From assembly GCF_902459645.1 (NCBI RefSeq), contig NZ_CABPSK010000001.1:620001-684000 (forward strand): DNA of 64,000 nt. Reading direction: 5' to 3'. The stretch comes from Pandoraea pneumonica (GTDB taxonomy: Bacteria; Pseudomonadota; Gammaproteobacteria; Burkholderiales; Burkholderiaceae). The notes beneath the pieces were generated by a model. It did not search any database. It was not told where the DNA came from and saw only the letters and a list, made by a program, of their open reading frames with translations. The translations under genes were made by a program, and so were the position numbers. Each line of letters opens with the position of its first letter. The first letter of the stretch is position 1. This document shows positions 16,692-27,534 of this stretch, one piece after another.

Positions 16692-18170
16692 ATGAACGCA
16701 CGGATCTACTTCGCATTGATCGTCAGTGCACGCACCCATCACACCCTGCCACGCTGTGCCGAAGCGCTACTCGCGGGCGACTGGCCGCGTGCCTATACGG
16801 CGGCTTGTGGCCCTGCCGATCAAAACGAAAAGCACTGGCAAGACACCCAAGGGGCGCATCTCTGCGCTTTGGCCGATGTTCAGCTACTGCGTGAACTCGA
16901 AGAGGAAGCCGAGCAGAGTTATGCACGCGCGCAACGCAGTTGCCGAGCAGGTGGCGATGCGCTTCGGCTGATGTCCGCGCGCAATGCGGGTTGGCAGGCA
17001 TTAGTGCGTGAGCGGATGGCCGTCGCACGAAACTGCTTTATCGACATCATTCGCGACCGCGCCGCCGACGCTGCCCAAGCGATCGAGGCGCGCATCGGGT
17101 TGGCGATCGTTGATCATCGGCTGGGGCGTCCCCACGCGGCGATGCAAGTGTTGTTGCAGATTGACCGCTCGGCAGCGGACGTGCCGCCGATCTGGCCTAG
17201 CATCGTCACGCTACTGCTCTCGGATATCGCGCTGCATACGCAAATTCGCCGCTCGTCGGCGTTGGCCGATCACGTGTTCTGGCAGTCCGCTTGGCTAAGT
17301 GCAGAATCCGCGCCCGGTGTGCCGAGTCAGTTGGAGGCGACCGACGGTCTCGATGTCTTCGGCAATCGACTCTCGTCTGCGGACGAGGCTCCGGCGGCCG
17401 ACGGGTTGTTGGTTCGCCGTTATCGGGCTTACATGCGGCATCTGGTGGAATTGTCGAAGGGCGCGCGGGCTAACGCGGGCGCCTTGACCGATTTGTTCGA
17501 CGCACTGCGTTCGTGCGCTAGCCCGCAGGTATTGATGCACCTACGGCTCAATGCCGTCCTCGCTGCGTTTGCTGGCGGACAAGGCGACCTCGCGGCCCGG
17601 CTGTTCGACGACATCGCGGCACGCGACGTGCATCATGCCGCGCGGCATTCCGATCTCGAGTGGCTCTATGTAAGCGCGAAGCTGGCCTTTCAACGGGGAC
17701 AGGTTCAACAAGGCCTGTCTCTCTACACACGCTATTCATTGCAGGCATTGTTCTGCCTTCGCTCGCAAATCGTCCCCACGCGCAGCGTCGATCCGCAGGC
17801 GGATGCGGCGCACATGGCACGCAGCGACGATATCGCCACACGCCTGCCTGCCAAGTATCGCAAAGCGTATCGCTACATCATCGAGCACCTTGGGCGCAGC
17901 GAACTGACCACCCGTGAGGTCGCGGCCCAAGTCAATGTGACGGAGCGCGCGTTGCAAATGGTGTTCAAGCGCTCGCTGGGGATGTCGCCGGGTGCGCTAA
18001 TTCGCAAGCTCCGTTTGGAAGGCATTCGAAGCGAGTTGATGGACGACGGCCGGGTGACCGGGTCGGTGCTCGGCACGGCGAACCGCTGGGGGGTGACCAG
18101 CCGCTCGGCATTGGTGAAAAGCTATCGCAAAGCCTTCGACGAATCGCCGTCGGAGACGATTAACGCTTGA
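16692..18170 (+). CDS. AraC-family regulator with HrpB-like N-terminal helical domain
   Basis: This encodes about 492 residues. The last 110 residues are an AraC/XylS double helix-turn-helix (YIIEHLGRSELTTREVAAQVNVTERALQMVFKRSLGMSPGALIRKLRLEGIRSELM, then TANRWGVTSRSALVKSYRKAFDESP). The long N-terminal part is Ala/Leu-rich and looks like TPR helices, the layout of HrpB-type activators of type III secretion in Burkholderiaceae. I choose ATG 16692 (MNARIYFALI) because an upstream TTG at 16602 has a badly spaced site. The gene is convergent with hutG. No type III secretion gene is in the window, so its targets are unknown. Confidence 0.8.
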   Translation: MNARIYFALIVSARTHHTLPRCAEALLAGDWPRAYTAACGPADQNEKHWQDTQGAHLCALADVQLLRELEEEAEQSYARAQRSCRAGGDALRLMSARNAGWQALVRERMAVARNCFIDIIRDRAADAAQAIEARIGLAIVDHRLGRPHAAMQVLLQIDRSAADVPPIWPSIVTLLLSDIALHTQIRRSSALADHVFWQSAWLSAESAPGVPSQLEATDGLDVFGNRLSSADEAPAADGLLVRRYRAYMRHLVELSKGARANAGALTDLFDALRSCASPQVLMHLRLNAVLAAFAGGQGDLAARLFDDIAARDVHHAARHSDLEWLYVSAKLAFQRGQVQQGLSLYTRYSLQALFCLRSQIVPTRSVDPQADAAHMARSDDIATRLPAKYRKAYRYIIEHLGRSELTTREVAAQVNVTERALQMVFKRSLGMSPGALIRKLRLEGIRSELMDDGRVTGSVLGTANRWGVTSRSALVKSYRKAFDESPSETINA

Positions 18171-18189
18171 TAAGCGCCTGATAAGCGCC
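18168..18189. repeat. Tandem 11-bp duplication at a stop codon
   Basis: TGATAAGCGCC occurs twice in immediate succession; the first copy begins with the stop codon of the AraC-type gene. It is probably a local slippage duplication with no effect on the protein. Confidence 0.7.
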
Positions 18190-18236
18190 TGAGACGTTCT
18201 GCGATGACACGGCTTGCGCCGAGATTCGGTAGGGAG

Positions 18237-18276
18237 CGCCGGGGTTGCACAACGCATGGCCACCCCGGCGTTTTGC
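18237..18276 (+). terminator. Rho-independent terminator
   Basis: Arms CGCCGGGGT (18237-18245) and ACCCCGGCG (18262-18270) form a perfect 9-base stem followed by TTTTGCTTT. It ends the AraC-type transcript just before the end of the converging hut operon. Confidence 0.8.
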
Positions 18277-18277
18277 T

Positions 18278-19249
18278 TTACAGCAGACGGTAGGCGAGCC
18301 GCGCAGCCACTCGCGCGCCCAAACCTTGTACATCAAAGTGCGGGTTGTATTCCGCAAGGTCGGCCACGCGCAGTTTGCCGGAGCGGCGCACGTGCGTGGC
18401 AATGGCCTCGATCACCGTGATGGGCACCCCATAAGCCGCCGGTGCCGACACGCCCGGCATGACCGGTGCGGGCAGCACGTCCAGATCGATGGTGAGGTAG
18501 ACGTGCGCGACGTCGGCCATCAACGCATCGATTTGGGCGAGGCGGGCATCGAGATGCCTGTCCTGCATGTCGGTGTCTTCGATGTACGTCACGCCCAACT
18601 CGCGGGCGCGCTCGAAAAGCGATGCGGTGTTGCTCAACCGGCTGACGCCGAGACACGCGTAATCGAAGCGCAACCCCGCTTGCTCGCTGGCTTGCGCAAT
18701 CTGATCGAACGGCGTGCCCGACGTGCCGGGCCGAGCAGTTCGCAAATCGAAGTGGGCGTCGAGGTTGAGAATCAACACACGCTCGCGGTCGTTTTGGGCG
18801 TCGAGGTGCGCGCGCAGGCCTTGCCACGTTCCCCACGCAATTTCATGACCGCCGCCGAGCACGACCGGGTGTGCGCCCGCATCCAATTGACGCTGGACTG
18901 CGGCGGCGAGCGCCGCTTGCGCGGCTTCGAGCGCGTCGTCTTCGCAGGTTACGTCACCGGCATCGTAGAGCGGGGCGATGTCGTGAGCGGGCAGGTTCGC
19001 AAGCGCGCGACGAATGGCCTGCGGCCCTTCGGCAGCGCCCACACGCCCCTGATTACGTTTCACACCGGCATCGCAGGCGAAGCCCAGCAGAACCGGCGCA
19101 CCGGAAGCCGCCGCGTGTGTCGGGCCGTCGAGCACTTGCACGACGTTGAAAAGCCGTCGCGTGTCGCCGCGCTCGTTCGCGTCGGTGCGGCCTTGCCAGA
19201 CGGTCGGCAGGGCCGTTGGCGCTTTTAGGGCTGTCGCTGAAGTGGACAT
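18278..19249 (-). CDS. hutG: Formimidoylglutamase (HutG)
   Basis: This catalyses the last step of the formamide-releasing histidine pathway: N-formimidoyl-L-glutamate plus water gives glutamate and formamide (EC 3.5.3.8). It is a 323-residue arginase-fold enzyme. The binuclear Mn motifs are visible: [22 protein letters not shown] and [11 protein letters not shown]. It is the last gene of the hut operon, 33 bases after hutI. Its presence, with no hutF seen, indicates the direct five-carbon route to glutamate and formamide. Confidence 0.95.
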   Translation of the reverse strand: MSTSATALKAPTALPTVWQGRTDANERGDTRRLFNVVQVLDGPTHAAASGAPVLLGFACDAGVKRNQGRVGAAEGPQAIRRALANLPAHDIAPLYDAGDVTCEDDALEAAQAALAAAVQRQLDAGAHPVVLGGGHEIAWGTWQGLRAHLDAQNDRERVLILNLDAHFDLRTARPGTSGTPFDQIAQASEQAGLRFDYACLGVSRLSNTASLFERARELGVTYIEDTDMQDRHLDARLAQIDALMADVAHVYLTIDLDVLPAPVMPGVSAPAAYGVPITVIEAIATHVRRSGKLRVADLAEYNPHFDVQGLGARVAARLAYRLL

Positions 19250-19282
19250 GGGGAGCGGGTGCAGTGAAGGAGTTATGCGGCG

Positions 19283-20503
19283 TTATGCGACGACGGGCGC
19301 GTCGCGCCATTGCCCGTGGCGAATGGTGCGGCAAGGCAACTCGCCGCCGAGCCAGTAAGCCAGTTCGGCAGGCCGTTCAATCTCCCACGCGACGAAATCG
19401 GCGGTCTTGCCCGCTTCGATCGTGCCGTGGGTGTCGAGCATGCCGAGTGCTTTGGCGGCATTGCGTGTCACCCCTGCCAGCGCTTCTTCCGGCGTCAGAC
19501 CGAACAAGGTGCAAGCCATGTTCATCATCAACCGCAGCGACAGGGCAGGAGAAGTACCCGGGTTCAAGTCGGACGCCACGGCAATATCCACACCGTAGCG
19601 GCGCAGCAGATCCACCGGCGGGCGGCGCGACTCTTGAAGCATGTGGAATGCCCCCGGCAACAGCACCGCCACCGTGCCTGCGCGGCCCATGGCTGCGGCG
19701 TCTTCTGCCGTCATGTATTCCAGATGGTCCGCCGACAACGCGCCCAGTTCTGCGGCGAGGCTGGCACCGCCCAGTGGCGACAGTTGTTCGGCGTGCAACT
19801 TCACCGGCAGCTTGAGCTTCTGCGCCCGCAGCAGCACGCGCATGACCTGGGCGGGCGAGAACGCAATCGTCTCGCAGAACGCATCGACCGCATCGACCAG
19901 ACGCTCTTCGGCGAGCGTGGGCAAAATCTCCGAGCAGACGTAGTTCACATACTCGTCGGCTTTGCCCGCGAACTCGGAAGGCACGGCATGCGCGGCTAGA
20001 CACGTCGTCTTGACCGTCACCGGCAGCGCTTCGCCAAGACGCCGCGCCACGCGCAGCATCTTGCGCTCGCTGTTCAGATCGAGCCCGTAGCCGGATTTGA
20101 TTTCGACGGTCGTCACGCCATCGCGCATGAGCGTGAGAAGCCGCTTGCGGGCCGACTCGAAGAGGGCGTCTTCGGTGGCGTCGCGCGTGTGCCGCACGGT
20201 GTATTTGATGCCGCCGCCTGCCGCCGAGATTTCGGCGTAGCTCACGCCTTGCAGACGTTGTTCGAATTCAAGACTGCGATTGCCGCCGAAGACCAGATGC
20301 GTGTGGCAGTCGATCAGCCCGGGCGTGACCCACGCGCCTTGCAAATCGACGCACTCGTCTGCCGCTGTGACCGGCCGCTCGCTGCGCGGCCCGACCCATT
20401 CGATGTGCTTGCCGAGCGTGACGATCTCGGCGTCTTCGATCGCGTGGTAGCGGCCGTCGCGCATGGTGGCGACATGGCAGTGCTTCCAGTGGATACGTTT
20501 CAT
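19283..20503 (-). CDS. hutI: Imidazolonepropionase (HutI)
   Basis: This cytoplasmic amidohydrolase opens the imidazolone ring to N-formimidoyl-L-glutamate (EC 3.5.2.7). The product has 406 residues, normal for the family. Metal and substrate motifs are visible: [65 protein letters not shown] and [10 protein letters not shown]. The ATG at 20503 overlaps the permease stop in an ATGA, and the open frame upstream of it is antisense noise inside the permease gene. Confidence 0.96.
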   Translation of the reverse strand: MKRIHWKHCHVATMRDGRYHAIEDAEIVTLGKHIEWVGPRSERPVTAADECVDLQGAWVTPGLIDCHTHLVFGGNRSLEFEQRLQGVSYAEISAAGGGIKYTVRHTRDATEDALFESARKRLLTLMRDGVTTVEIKSGYGLDLNSERKMLRVARRLGEALPVTVKTTCLAAHAVPSEFAGKADEYVNYVCSEILPTLAEERLVDAVDAFCETIAFSPAQVMRVLLRAQKLKLPVKLHAEQLSPLGGASLAAELGALSADHLEYMTAEDAAAMGRAGTVAVLLPGAFHMLQESRRPPVDLLRRYGVDIAVASDLNPGTSPALSLRLMMNMACTLFGLTPEEALAGVTRNAAKALGMLDTHGTIEAGKTADFVAWEIERPAELAYWLGGELPCRTIRHGQWRDAPVVA

Positions 20504-21891
20504 GAGAGGCTCGTTTGGCTTGCGTCGTCGCGCATTTCGCGCAACGCCTTGGGTTTGACGCCGAAGCAATACGCCGCCGACATCAGCGCGATCCAGCCCG
20601 CGCCGACATACAGGGCGACACGCGTGTCTTCCATATAGCCGAGTACGCCGATCACGAACAACATGAACGCGATGGCGAGTGCCGGACCCACCGGCCACAA
20701 CGGCACTTTGAACTTGAGCGCTGCGACTTCGTCAGCCGACAAGCGACGGCGCATGGCGACCTGCGAGAGCAGAATCATCAGCCAGACCCAAACCGTGGCG
20801 AACGTGGCGATCGACGCAATGATCAGGAACACGCCTTCGGGAATCAGGTAGTTGAGCACCACGCCGCCGAGCAGGGCGGCCGTCATCACCAGCACCGTCA
20901 CCCAAGGCACGCCGTGACGCGACGTTGCGGAAAAGGCGGCGGGTGCCTGACCGTGTTCCGCCATACCGAACATCATCCGGCCAGCGCCGAAGATGTTGCT
21001 GTTGATCGCCGAGATGGCTGCCGAAATCACGATGACGTTGAGGATGGCTGCCGCCGACTTGATGCCGAGGCCCGAGAAAATCTGCACGAACGGACTGCCT
21101 TGGCTGCCGATGCCGGTCCACGGGAAGATGGCCATCAGCACACACATCGTCAGCACGTAGAACAGCAAGATTCGCAGCGGCACGGCGTTGATCGCACGCG
21201 GAATCACCTTCTCCGGGTTCTTCGCTTCGCCACCGGTAATGCCGATGATTTCAATGCCGCCATAAGCGAACATCACCACCGCCAGCGACGCCATCAAACC
21301 GCCCCAGCCATTCGGCAGGAAACCGCCATGCGACCAGAGGTTGCTCACAGCCGGTGCATGCTCGCTATGTAACTGCATGCCCGTGAAGAGGATCACGCCG
21401 CCGCCGACGATCATGGCCACGATGGCAACGATCTTCACGAGTGCCAGCCAGAACTCCATCTCGCCGTAGACCTTCACGTTGCACAGATTCAGGCCGGCGA
21501 TCAGCATGACGATGCCGAGCACCCAGATCCACTGCGGAACATCGGGAAACCAGAAACCCATATAGATGCCGAAGGCGGTCACGTCGGCCAGACAGACGAT
21601 GACCATCTCGAGGATGTACGTCCAGCCGGTGAGAAAGCCGGCGAGCGGGCCGAGGTTGTCGCGGGCGTAGCGGCCGAACGAGCCCGACACGGGTTGGCGC
21701 ACCACCATTTCACCGAGCGCGCGCATGACCATGTAAACAGCGGCGCCACCGATGATGTAAGCGAGGATGACGGCCGGACCGGCCAGTTGAATGGCCGACG
21801 CCGAACCATAGAAGAGACCGGTGCCAATGGCCGAGCCGAGCGCCAGAAAGCGGATGTGCCGCGCGCTCAGATTGCGTTGCAGGTTTTTCAA
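20500..21891 (-). CDS. hutT: Histidine/amino-acid permease (HutT-like, APC family)
   Basis: This inner-membrane transporter has 463 residues and 12 predicted transmembrane segments. The amino-acid permease signature is at the N-terminus ([39 protein letters not shown]) and [35 protein letters not shown] in the middle. It resembles proline/histidine permeases of the GABA permease group. Its place between hutH and hutI, with 4-base overlap to hutI, supports histidine (or urocanate) uptake. The name hutT is by context. Confidence 0.88.
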   Translation of the reverse strand: MKNLQRNLSARHIRFLALGSAIGTGLFYGSASAIQLAGPAVILAYIIGGAAVYMVMRALGEMVVRQPVSGSFGRYARDNLGPLAGFLTGWTYILEMVIVCLADVTAFGIYMGFWFPDVPQWIWVLGIVMLIAGLNLCNVKVYGEMEFWLALVKIVAIVAMIVGGGVILFTGMQLHSEHAPAVSNLWSHGGFLPNGWGGLMASLAVVMFAYGGIEIIGITGGEAKNPEKVIPRAINAVPLRILLFYVLTMCVLMAIFPWTGIGSQGSPFVQIFSGLGIKSAAAILNVIVISAAISAINSNIFGAGRMMFGMAEHGQAPAAFSATSRHGVPWVTVLVMTAALLGGVVLNYLIPEGVFLIIASIATFATVWVWLMILLSQVAMRRRLSADEVAALKFKVPLWPVGPALAIAFMLFVIGVLGYMEDTRVALYVGAGWIALMSAAYCFGVKPKALREMRDDASQTSLS

Positions 21892-22057
21892 GCTGTCTCC
21901 TGAATGCGGAATATGCGTAACTCGATGCGCGAACTACCGCGCAAATTGCGTAATGAAATGGCCTGCCCAAGCGGACAGGCGGTCTCACGATCAGCCGGGT
22001 TGCCGGTGCGCGAATCGGCGTTCGCTTCGCACCGGCAGGGCACGAATCAAACGCGAA

Positions 22058-23614
22058 TCAAACGCTCGGCAGGGTGCCGGACGGCACGAGGGCGCTCAGT
22101 TGGCGCTGCGCGATCAATGCGCTGGCGCCTTCGATGTCCGGTGCGAAATAGCGGTCCTTATCGTAGAACGGGACGGCGCTGCGCAACAGGGCACGGGCGC
22201 GCTCCAGCACCGGGGTGCTCTTCACGCCTTCGCGGAAGTCCAGGCCCTGACAGGCGCTGAGCCATTCGATCGCGACGATACCCTTGACGTTATCGGCCAT
22301 CTCCCAGAGCCGCTTCCCGGCGTTGGGGGCCATCGAGACGTGATCTTCCTGATTTGCCGAGGTCGGGAGACTATCAACGCTGGCCGGATGTGCCAAGGCC
22401 TTGTTGTCGGAGGCGAGGGCGGCGGCCGTGACCTGCGCGATCATGAAACCGGAGTTGACGCCGCCGTTGGCGACGAGAAATGCCGGCAATTGTGACATAT
22501 GTTTGTCCATCATCAGCGAAATGCGGCGTTCGCTCAACGCGCCGATTTCCGCCAATGCCAACGCCAGATTGTCGGCGGCCATCGCCACCGGTTCGGCGTG
22601 GAAATTGCCGCCGGAGATGACGTCGCCCTGTTCCCAGAACACCAGCGGGTTGTCCGACACCGCGTTGGCTTCGACACCCAGCACCTCGGCGGCTTGACGA
22701 ATCTGCGTCAGGCAAGCGCCCATGACCTGCGGCTGGCAGCGCAGCGAATACGGATCTTGCACCTTCTCGCAGTTGGCGTGCGACTGGCCGACTTCGCTGG
22801 TCTCACCAAGCAGATGGCGATACGTCGCGGCGGCGTCGATCTGGCCGCGCTGGCCGCGCGCGGCGTGAATGCGCGGATCGAACGGCGCACGCGAGCCGAG
22901 CATGGCTTCGACGGTCAGCGCGCCGCAAACGCTGGCGGCGGCGTACAGGTCTTCGGCTTCGAACAGACCGCGAAGTGCGTAGGCCGTCGAGACTTGCGTG
23001 CCGTTAAGCAGTGCCAGCCCTTCCTTGGCGGCGAGCGTGAGCGGTTCGAGCCCGGCGACGGCAAGCGCTTCGCGAGCGTCGAGCCACTGACCGCGATAAC
23101 GGGCGTGACCTTCACCCAGCAGCAACAGCGACATATGCGCGAGCGGCGCCAGATCGCCCGATGCGCCGACCGAGCCCTTGAGCGGGATGCGCGGATAAAC
23201 CTCAGCGTTGACCAGCGTGACCAGCGCGTCGATCACCTTGCGGCGAATGCCCGACAGGCCGCGCGCCAGGCTGTTGATCTTGAGCACCATGATCAGGCGC
23301 ACCAGCGCGTCGTCGATCGGTTGGCCCACACCGGCGGCGTGCGAGAGCACCAGCGAGCGTTGCAGGTTTTCCAGATCGTCGTGAGCGATACGCGTTGAAG
23401 CGAGCAGCCCGAAGCCCGTGTTGATGCCGTAAGCCGTGCGGCCTTCGGCAACGATGGCTTCGACGCAAGCGACGCTTTGATCGATGTCGGCATAGGCCGC
23501 TTCGTCGAGTTTGACCTTCGTCGGTTGTTCATAAACCGCGCGCAACTGGGCCAGCGTGAGCGTGCCGGGCGTGACGAACAGGGAATTCATGGGGGCGTTG
23601 TGTTGATTCGTCAT
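22058..23614 (-). CDS. hutH: Histidine ammonia-lyase (HutH)
   Basis: This enzyme deaminates L-histidine to trans-urocanate (EC 4.3.1.3). The Ala-Ser-Gly triad that forms the MIO cofactor is visible in [24 protein letters not shown] at about residues 151-153. Other conserved parts are [25 protein letters not shown] and [27 protein letters not shown] take the ATG at 23614; an in-frame GTG at 23626 overlaps the hutU stop as GTGA, and an ATG at 23590 is also possible. The 518-residue length is normal. Confidence 0.96.
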   Translation of the reverse strand: MTNQHNAPMNSLFVTPGTLTLAQLRAVYEQPTKVKLDEAAYADIDQSVACVEAIVAEGRTAYGINTGFGLLASTRIAHDDLENLQRSLVLSHAAGVGQPIDDALVRLIMVLKINSLARGLSGIRRKVIDALVTLVNAEVYPRIPLKGSVGASGDLAPLAHMSLLLLGEGHARYRGQWLDAREALAVAGLEPLTLAAKEGLALLNGTQVSTAYALRGLFEAEDLYAAASVCGALTVEAMLGSRAPFDPRIHAARGQRGQIDAAATYRHLLGETSEVGQSHANCEKVQDPYSLRCQPQVMGACLTQIRQAAEVLGVEANAVSDNPLVFWEQGDVISGGNFHAEPVAMAADNLALALAEIGALSERRISLMMDKHMSQLPAFLVANGGVNSGFMIAQVTAAALASDNKALAHPASVDSLPTSANQEDHVSMAPNAGKRLWEMADNVKGIVAIEWLSACQGLDFREGVKSTPVLERARALLRSAVPFYDKDRYFAPDIEGASALIAQRQLSALVPSGTLPSV

Positions 23615-23622
23615 GGTGAGAT

Positions 23623-25302
23623 TCACTTCGAGGTGTTCAGCATCGGCAGGTTCAGGCCGTGTTCACGGGCGCAGTCGATGGCGATGTCGTAGCCGGCGTC
23701 GGCGTGGCGCATCACGCCGGTCGCCGGATCGTTGTTCAGTACGCGGGCGATACGGGCAGCGGCGGCATCGGTGCCGTCGCAGACGATCACGACGCCCGAG
23801 TGTTGCGAGAAGCCCATGCCGACACCGCCGCCGTGGTGCAGCGACACCCATGTCGCGCCGCTGGCGGTATTGAGCAGGGCGTTGAGCAGCGGCCAGTCGG
23901 ACACAGCGTCCGAGCCGTCGCGCATGGCTTCCGTCTCGCGGTTGGGGCTGGCGACCGAACCGGAATCGAGGTGATCGCGGCCGATCACGACCGGTGCCGA
24001 GAGCTCGCCCGAGCGCACCATTTCGTTGAACGCGAGGCCGAGCTTGGCGCGAAGGCCGAGGCCGACCCAGCAGATACGGGCGGGCAGCCCTTGGAAGCTG
24101 ATGCGCTCGCGGGCCATGTCGAGCCAGCGATGCAGATGCGCGTCGTCGGGGATCAGTTCCTTGACCTTCGCGTCGGTCTTGTAGATATCTTCCGGGTCGC
24201 CGGAGAGCGCTGCCCAGCGGAACGGGCCAACGCCACGGCAGAAGAGCGGGCGGATGTAAGCGGGCACGAAGCCGGGGAAGTCGAACGCGTTCTCGACACC
24301 TTCTTCCATCGCCATTTGGCGGATGTTGTTGCCGTAGTCGAACGTCGGCACGCCCATCGCCTTGAAATCCAGCATGGCTTTGACGTGAACGGCCATCGAT
24401 TGCTTGGCGGCCTTCACGACTTCGGCGGGTTTGCTGCGGGCGCGCTCGCGGTACTCGTCCCACGTCCAGCCGATAGGCAGATAGCCGTTGAGCGGATCGT
24501 GCGCGCTCGTCTGGTCGGTGACCATGTCCGGGCGCACGCCGCGCCGTACCAGTTCCGGCAGAATCTCGGCCGCGTTGCCGCACAGCGCGATGGACACGGC
24601 CTGACCCGCCGCCGTGTACTTGGCGATGCGGGCCAGCGCATCGTCGAGATCTGTCGCTTGCTCGTCGACATAGCGCGTGCGCAGACGGAAATCGATGCTG
24701 GCTTGCTGGCACTCGATGTTCAGCGAGCAGGCACCGGCGAGCGTGGCGGCCAGCGGCTGTGCGCCGCCCATGCCGCCGAGCCCGGCGGTCAGCACCCAAC
24801 GGCCCGCGAGCTTGCCGCCGTAGTGCTGGCGACCGGCTTCCACGAACGTCTCGTAGGTGCCTTGCACGATGCCTTGGCTGCCAATGTAGATCCACGAGCC
24901 AGCGGTCATCTGGCCGTACATGGCGAGACCCTTGGCGTCGAGTTCGTTGAAGTGTTCCCACGTGGCCCAGTGCGGCACGAGGTTGGAGTTGGCGATCAGC
25001 ACGCGCGGCGCGTCGGCGTGAGTCTTGAACACACCAACGGGCTTGCCGGATTGCACCAGCAGCGTTTCGTCGTCGGCGAGGGTCTTGAGCGTTTCGACGA
25101 TCTTGTCGAAGCATTCCCAGTTGCGTGCAGCGCGGCCAATGCCACCGTAGACCACGAGCGCATTGGGGTTCTCGGCCACGTCCGGGTCGAGGTTGTTCAT
25201 GAGCATGCGCAGCGGCGCTTCGGTCAGCCAGCTGCGGGCATTGAGTTGGGTGCCGCGCGGTGCGCGGATCGTCACATCGCGGTATCGGGTGGGGTGGCTC
25301 AC
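23623..25302 (-). CDS. hutU: Urocanate hydratase (HutU)
   Basis: This NAD-dependent enzyme converts urocanate to imidazolonepropionate (EC 4.2.1.49). It has 559 residues from a GTG at 25302 with AAGGAA just upstream; no ATG is available at the right place. The NAD-binding region is [24 protein letters not shown], and the catalytic cysteine lies in [23 protein letters not shown]. It is the first gene of the hut operon. A palindromic site lies 30-50 bases upstream. Confidence 0.96.
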   Translation of the reverse strand: MSHPTRYRDVTIRAPRGTQLNARSWLTEAPLRMLMNNLDPDVAENPNALVVYGGIGRAARNWECFDKIVETLKTLADDETLLVQSGKPVGVFKTHADAPRVLIANSNLVPHWATWEHFNELDAKGLAMYGQMTAGSWIYIGSQGIVQGTYETFVEAGRQHYGGKLAGRWVLTAGLGGMGGAQPLAATLAGACSLNIECQQASIDFRLRTRYVDEQATDLDDALARIAKYTAAGQAVSIALCGNAAEILPELVRRGVRPDMVTDQTSAHDPLNGYLPIGWTWDEYRERARSKPAEVVKAAKQSMAVHVKAMLDFKAMGVPTFDYGNNIRQMAMEEGVENAFDFPGFVPAYIRPLFCRGVGPFRWAALSGDPEDIYKTDAKVKELIPDDAHLHRWLDMARERISFQGLPARICWVGLGLRAKLGLAFNEMVRSGELSAPVVIGRDHLDSGSVASPNRETEAMRDGSDAVSDWPLLNALLNTASGATWVSLHHGGGVGMGFSQHSGVVIVCDGTDAAAARIARVLNNDPATGVMRHADAGYDIAIDCAREHGLNLPMLNTSK

Positions 25303-25333
25303 AGCATTCCTTTCTTTCAGACCAAGTAATGGC

Positions 25334-25355
25334 CTGTACAGTATTGTATAGACAG
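25334..25355 (-). promoter_or_regulatory. Candidate hut operator
   Basis: Read on the minus strand: CTGTCTATACAA followed by TACTGTACAG. The right half contains a perfect palindrome CTGTACAG, and TGTATAGACA resembles the TGTA-N2-TACA half-sites bound by the GntR-type repressor HutC in other proteobacteria. It overlaps a likely -10 (TATACAAT on the minus strand) about 40 bases before hutU. No hutC is in the window. Apart from this and the terminator at 25429-25474, the 319-base gap 25303-25621 holds nothing I recognise. Confidence 0.5.
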
Positions 25356-25428
25356 GTAAAGCTGTATTAGGGTTTGTACGAATCTGAGCGCTTCTGCGGC
25401 GTGAGCGGGACGGCGGGAAGGTCAAACG

Positions 25429-25474
25429 AAAAAAGGCACGCCATCGCACGAAACAGCGTTGTGCGGGGCGTGCC
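25429..25474 (-). terminator. Rho-independent terminator of the porin gene
   Basis: Arms GGCACGCC (25435-25442) and GGCGTGCC (25467-25474), with inner CGCAC/GTGCG pairing, form a hairpin. On the minus strand it is followed by a run of six T, so it ends leftward transcription from the porin gene before the hut promoter. Confidence 0.8.
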
Positions 25475-25621
25475 AAGGGTGAGCCGGTCCGTTGCGCGAA
25501 TTACGCAGTGCCCCGCCATGTCGAGGCAGTGCGCAAAGTCCCGGTTCTCGCGAAGTCTCCGAGATGAGACCGATGAAACGTAAGACATCCCCTCGGCGGG
25601 CGAGGGGGGGCTACCCAACCG

Positions 25622-26821
25622 TTAGAACGTCTGGCGGATACCCATGCGTACCAGCGTCTGCGTCGAGGTGGCCGACGAGATACCGTTACCTACGTCGCCG
25701 ACCGAGGCCGTCGCGGACACCACATTGCCAAACGTGTCGAGCGTGTTGCCCGATGCCTTTTGATAGCCCACGAGCGCGTACAGCGACGTGCGCTTCGACA
25801 GCGCGTAGTACGTGGCCAGGTTGATCTGGTGGTACTTCGGACCGCTGGCGCCCTTCACGTCGCTGCCTTGCGTGAAGTTGTAAGCCGCCGCCAGACGCAG
25901 CGCCGGTGTCCACTGATAGGCCACCGTGGCACCGATCGAGTTGAACGTCATGGCGCTTGCGAACGTCGAGAACGAGCCCGGCGTGTAGTGCACGTTGCCG
26001 TACGATAGGCCGACCTGCGTGTTGCCGAACGTGTACGTACCGGCGGCAGCAAGAATGCGTTGGCTGGCGGCCGAGGCGAAGCCCTCGTTGATCGACGACG
26101 CGAACGTGCCGTCGTACGCGCCGTTCCACGCACCGCCCGTATTGCCGTAAGCATTGGTTGCTTGCAGGTAAGCCACGCCGAGCGCGAGCGGGCCGCTGGC
26201 GTACTGACCGCCGAGACCCCACGCGTTTTGGTTCTTCACGCTGCCCGGCTGGCCGCCAAAGCCATAGATCGCGCCGAACTGGAAGCCGCCGTACACCGGG
26301 CTCGCCCACTTCACCGAGTTGTTCACGCGGGCTTGGTTATCGATGTTGTCGATATCGCCCGGGTGCGCGCCCATGCCCGTGACGAACGTGCCTGCACTGA
26401 TCGCCCCGACGTAATCGACGATCGGATCGTATTGGCGGCCAAAGGTGATCTTGCCGAGCGTGGCGCTTTGCAGCCCCAGCCACGACTGACGGCCGAACTG
26501 GCGGTTGCCTTGGCCCGATTGGCCATTGCCGATGTTGAACCCGTTCTCGAGCTGGAAAATGGCCGAGTTGCCGCCCCCCAGATCTTCCACGCCTTTCAGA
26601 CCCCAACGGTCGCCCGACCACGTGCCGCTGGCAAAGCCCCAGTTCGAGGCGTTGCTGTAGACAATCGGGTTGCCTACGCTGCCTTTGGTCGTGGCGGTGC
26701 GTTGACCGCTGGTGTAACCCACGCCGGCGTCGACGATGCCGTATAGCGTCACGTTGCTTTGTGCGTGTGCCGCGATGGCGAAGCCGCCGAGCCCGAGTGC
26801 CGCGAGAAAAATACGCTTCAT
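25622..26821 (-). CDS. Gram-negative trimeric porin (Burkholderia/Neisseria type)
   Basis: This outer-membrane channel has 399 residues from ATG 26821. A signal peptide ends at AHA before QSNVTLYGIVDAG, the standard mature start of Burkholderiales porins. Family motifs are RWGLKGVEDLGGGNSAIFQLENGF, NRQFGRQSWLGLQSATLGKITFGRQYDP and the C-terminal GIRQTF ending in Phe for BAM recognition. It lies upstream of the hut operon on the same strand but has its own terminator. It could be a general porin or help histidine enter the periplasm. Confidence 0.93.
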   Translation of the reverse strand: MKRIFLAALGLGGFAIAAHAQSNVTLYGIVDAGVGYTSGQRTATTKGSVGNPIVYSNASNWGFASGTWSGDRWGLKGVEDLGGGNSAIFQLENGFNIGNGQSGQGNRQFGRQSWLGLQSATLGKITFGRQYDPIVDYVGAISAGTFVTGMGAHPGDIDNIDNQARVNNSVKWASPVYGGFQFGAIYGFGGQPGSVKNQNAWGLGGQYASGPLALGVAYLQATNAYGNTGGAWNGAYDGTFASSINEGFASAASQRILAAAGTYTFGNTQVGLSYGNVHYTPGSFSTFASAMTFNSIGATVAYQWTPALRLAAAYNFTQGSDVKGASGPKYHQINLATYYALSKRTSLYALVGYQKASGNTLDTFGNVVSATASVGDVGNGISSATSTQTLVRMGIRQTF

Positions 26822-26937
26822 AATATTAGTAATCCTAAATATATGTGACATCAACGTCACGAGAACTCGCCTGCGATCCCCGCCGTTCCCTGTGTGGGGC
26901 GGGAACGGGTGGAGAAGCGGGGTGCCGCTGGCGTGGC

Positions 26938-27534
26938 TTACCGGGGGGCGTCACCTCCGGGAAGTCCGGTGACGCTCAGCCAGGTCGCAACCGCCACGAC
27001 CAGCGCGTCGATATCGTCGAAGTTCTCGGCGCCCGGCACGGCCGGTGCATCGAGTACCGTGAACACGGGCTTGCGCCATTGCAGGCCAAGCGCGATTTCC
27101 GAGAGCGTGCCCAGTCCGCCGCCGATGGCGACCAGACACACCGACGCGCGTGCGATCAGTGCATTGCGCGTGATGCCGAGACCCGTGGGCAGGGCCACGC
27201 TCAGGTGTGGGTTCGCCTCGTCGGCGTGGTCCTCTGGCAGCAGGCCGATCACGATGCCGCCTGCGGCAGCGGCACCGGCGGACGCCGCTTCCATCACGCC
27301 GCCTTTGCCGCCGCATACGAGCGCGACACCGGCGGCAGCGAGCGCTTCGCCTACGCAATGCGCCGCTTCGAGCTGCGCGGGCGACGCCTCACGCGGGCCG
27401 ATCAAGCCGACCGGAGTCACGTGCCGATGCGTGCTTTCCTGACGCGCAGCCAGTTGATCGAGGGCGTGGCGGGCCGCAGCCGACCACTCATTGAGGATGA
27501 CGCCGTACAAGACACTCTCCGAGAGCGAGCACAC
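26938..27534 (-). CDS. TIGR00725/SLOG-type protein (LOG-like fold)
   Basis: This encodes up to 198 residues. The SLOG Rossmann motifs are visible: VGLIGPREASPAQ, LVCGGKGGVMEAASAGAAAAGGIVIGLLPED and a late GGGLGTLSEIALGLQWRKPVF that resembles the PGGxGTxxE loop of lysine-decarboxylase/LOG proteins. Nucleotide or nucleoside-derivative binding is likely; no reaction is established. The called start overlaps the permease gene by 47 bases. No other Met is available, so translation may start at an internal GTG. It is the last gene of the ABC importer operon. Confidence 0.75.
   Translation of the reverse strand: MCSLSESVLYGVILNEWSAAARHALDQLAARQESTHRHVTPVGLIGPREASPAQLEAAHCVGEALAAAGVALVCGGKGGVMEAASAGAAAAGGIVIGLLPEDHADEANPHLSVALPTGLGITRNALIARASVCLVAIGGGLGTLSEIALGLQWRKPVFTVLDAPAVPGAENFDDIDALVVAVATWLSVTGLPGGDAPR

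Noticed and set aside
23659-25329. Long plus-strand frame antisense to hutU
   Set aside because: hutU is unambiguous; the antisense product lacks any family signal.
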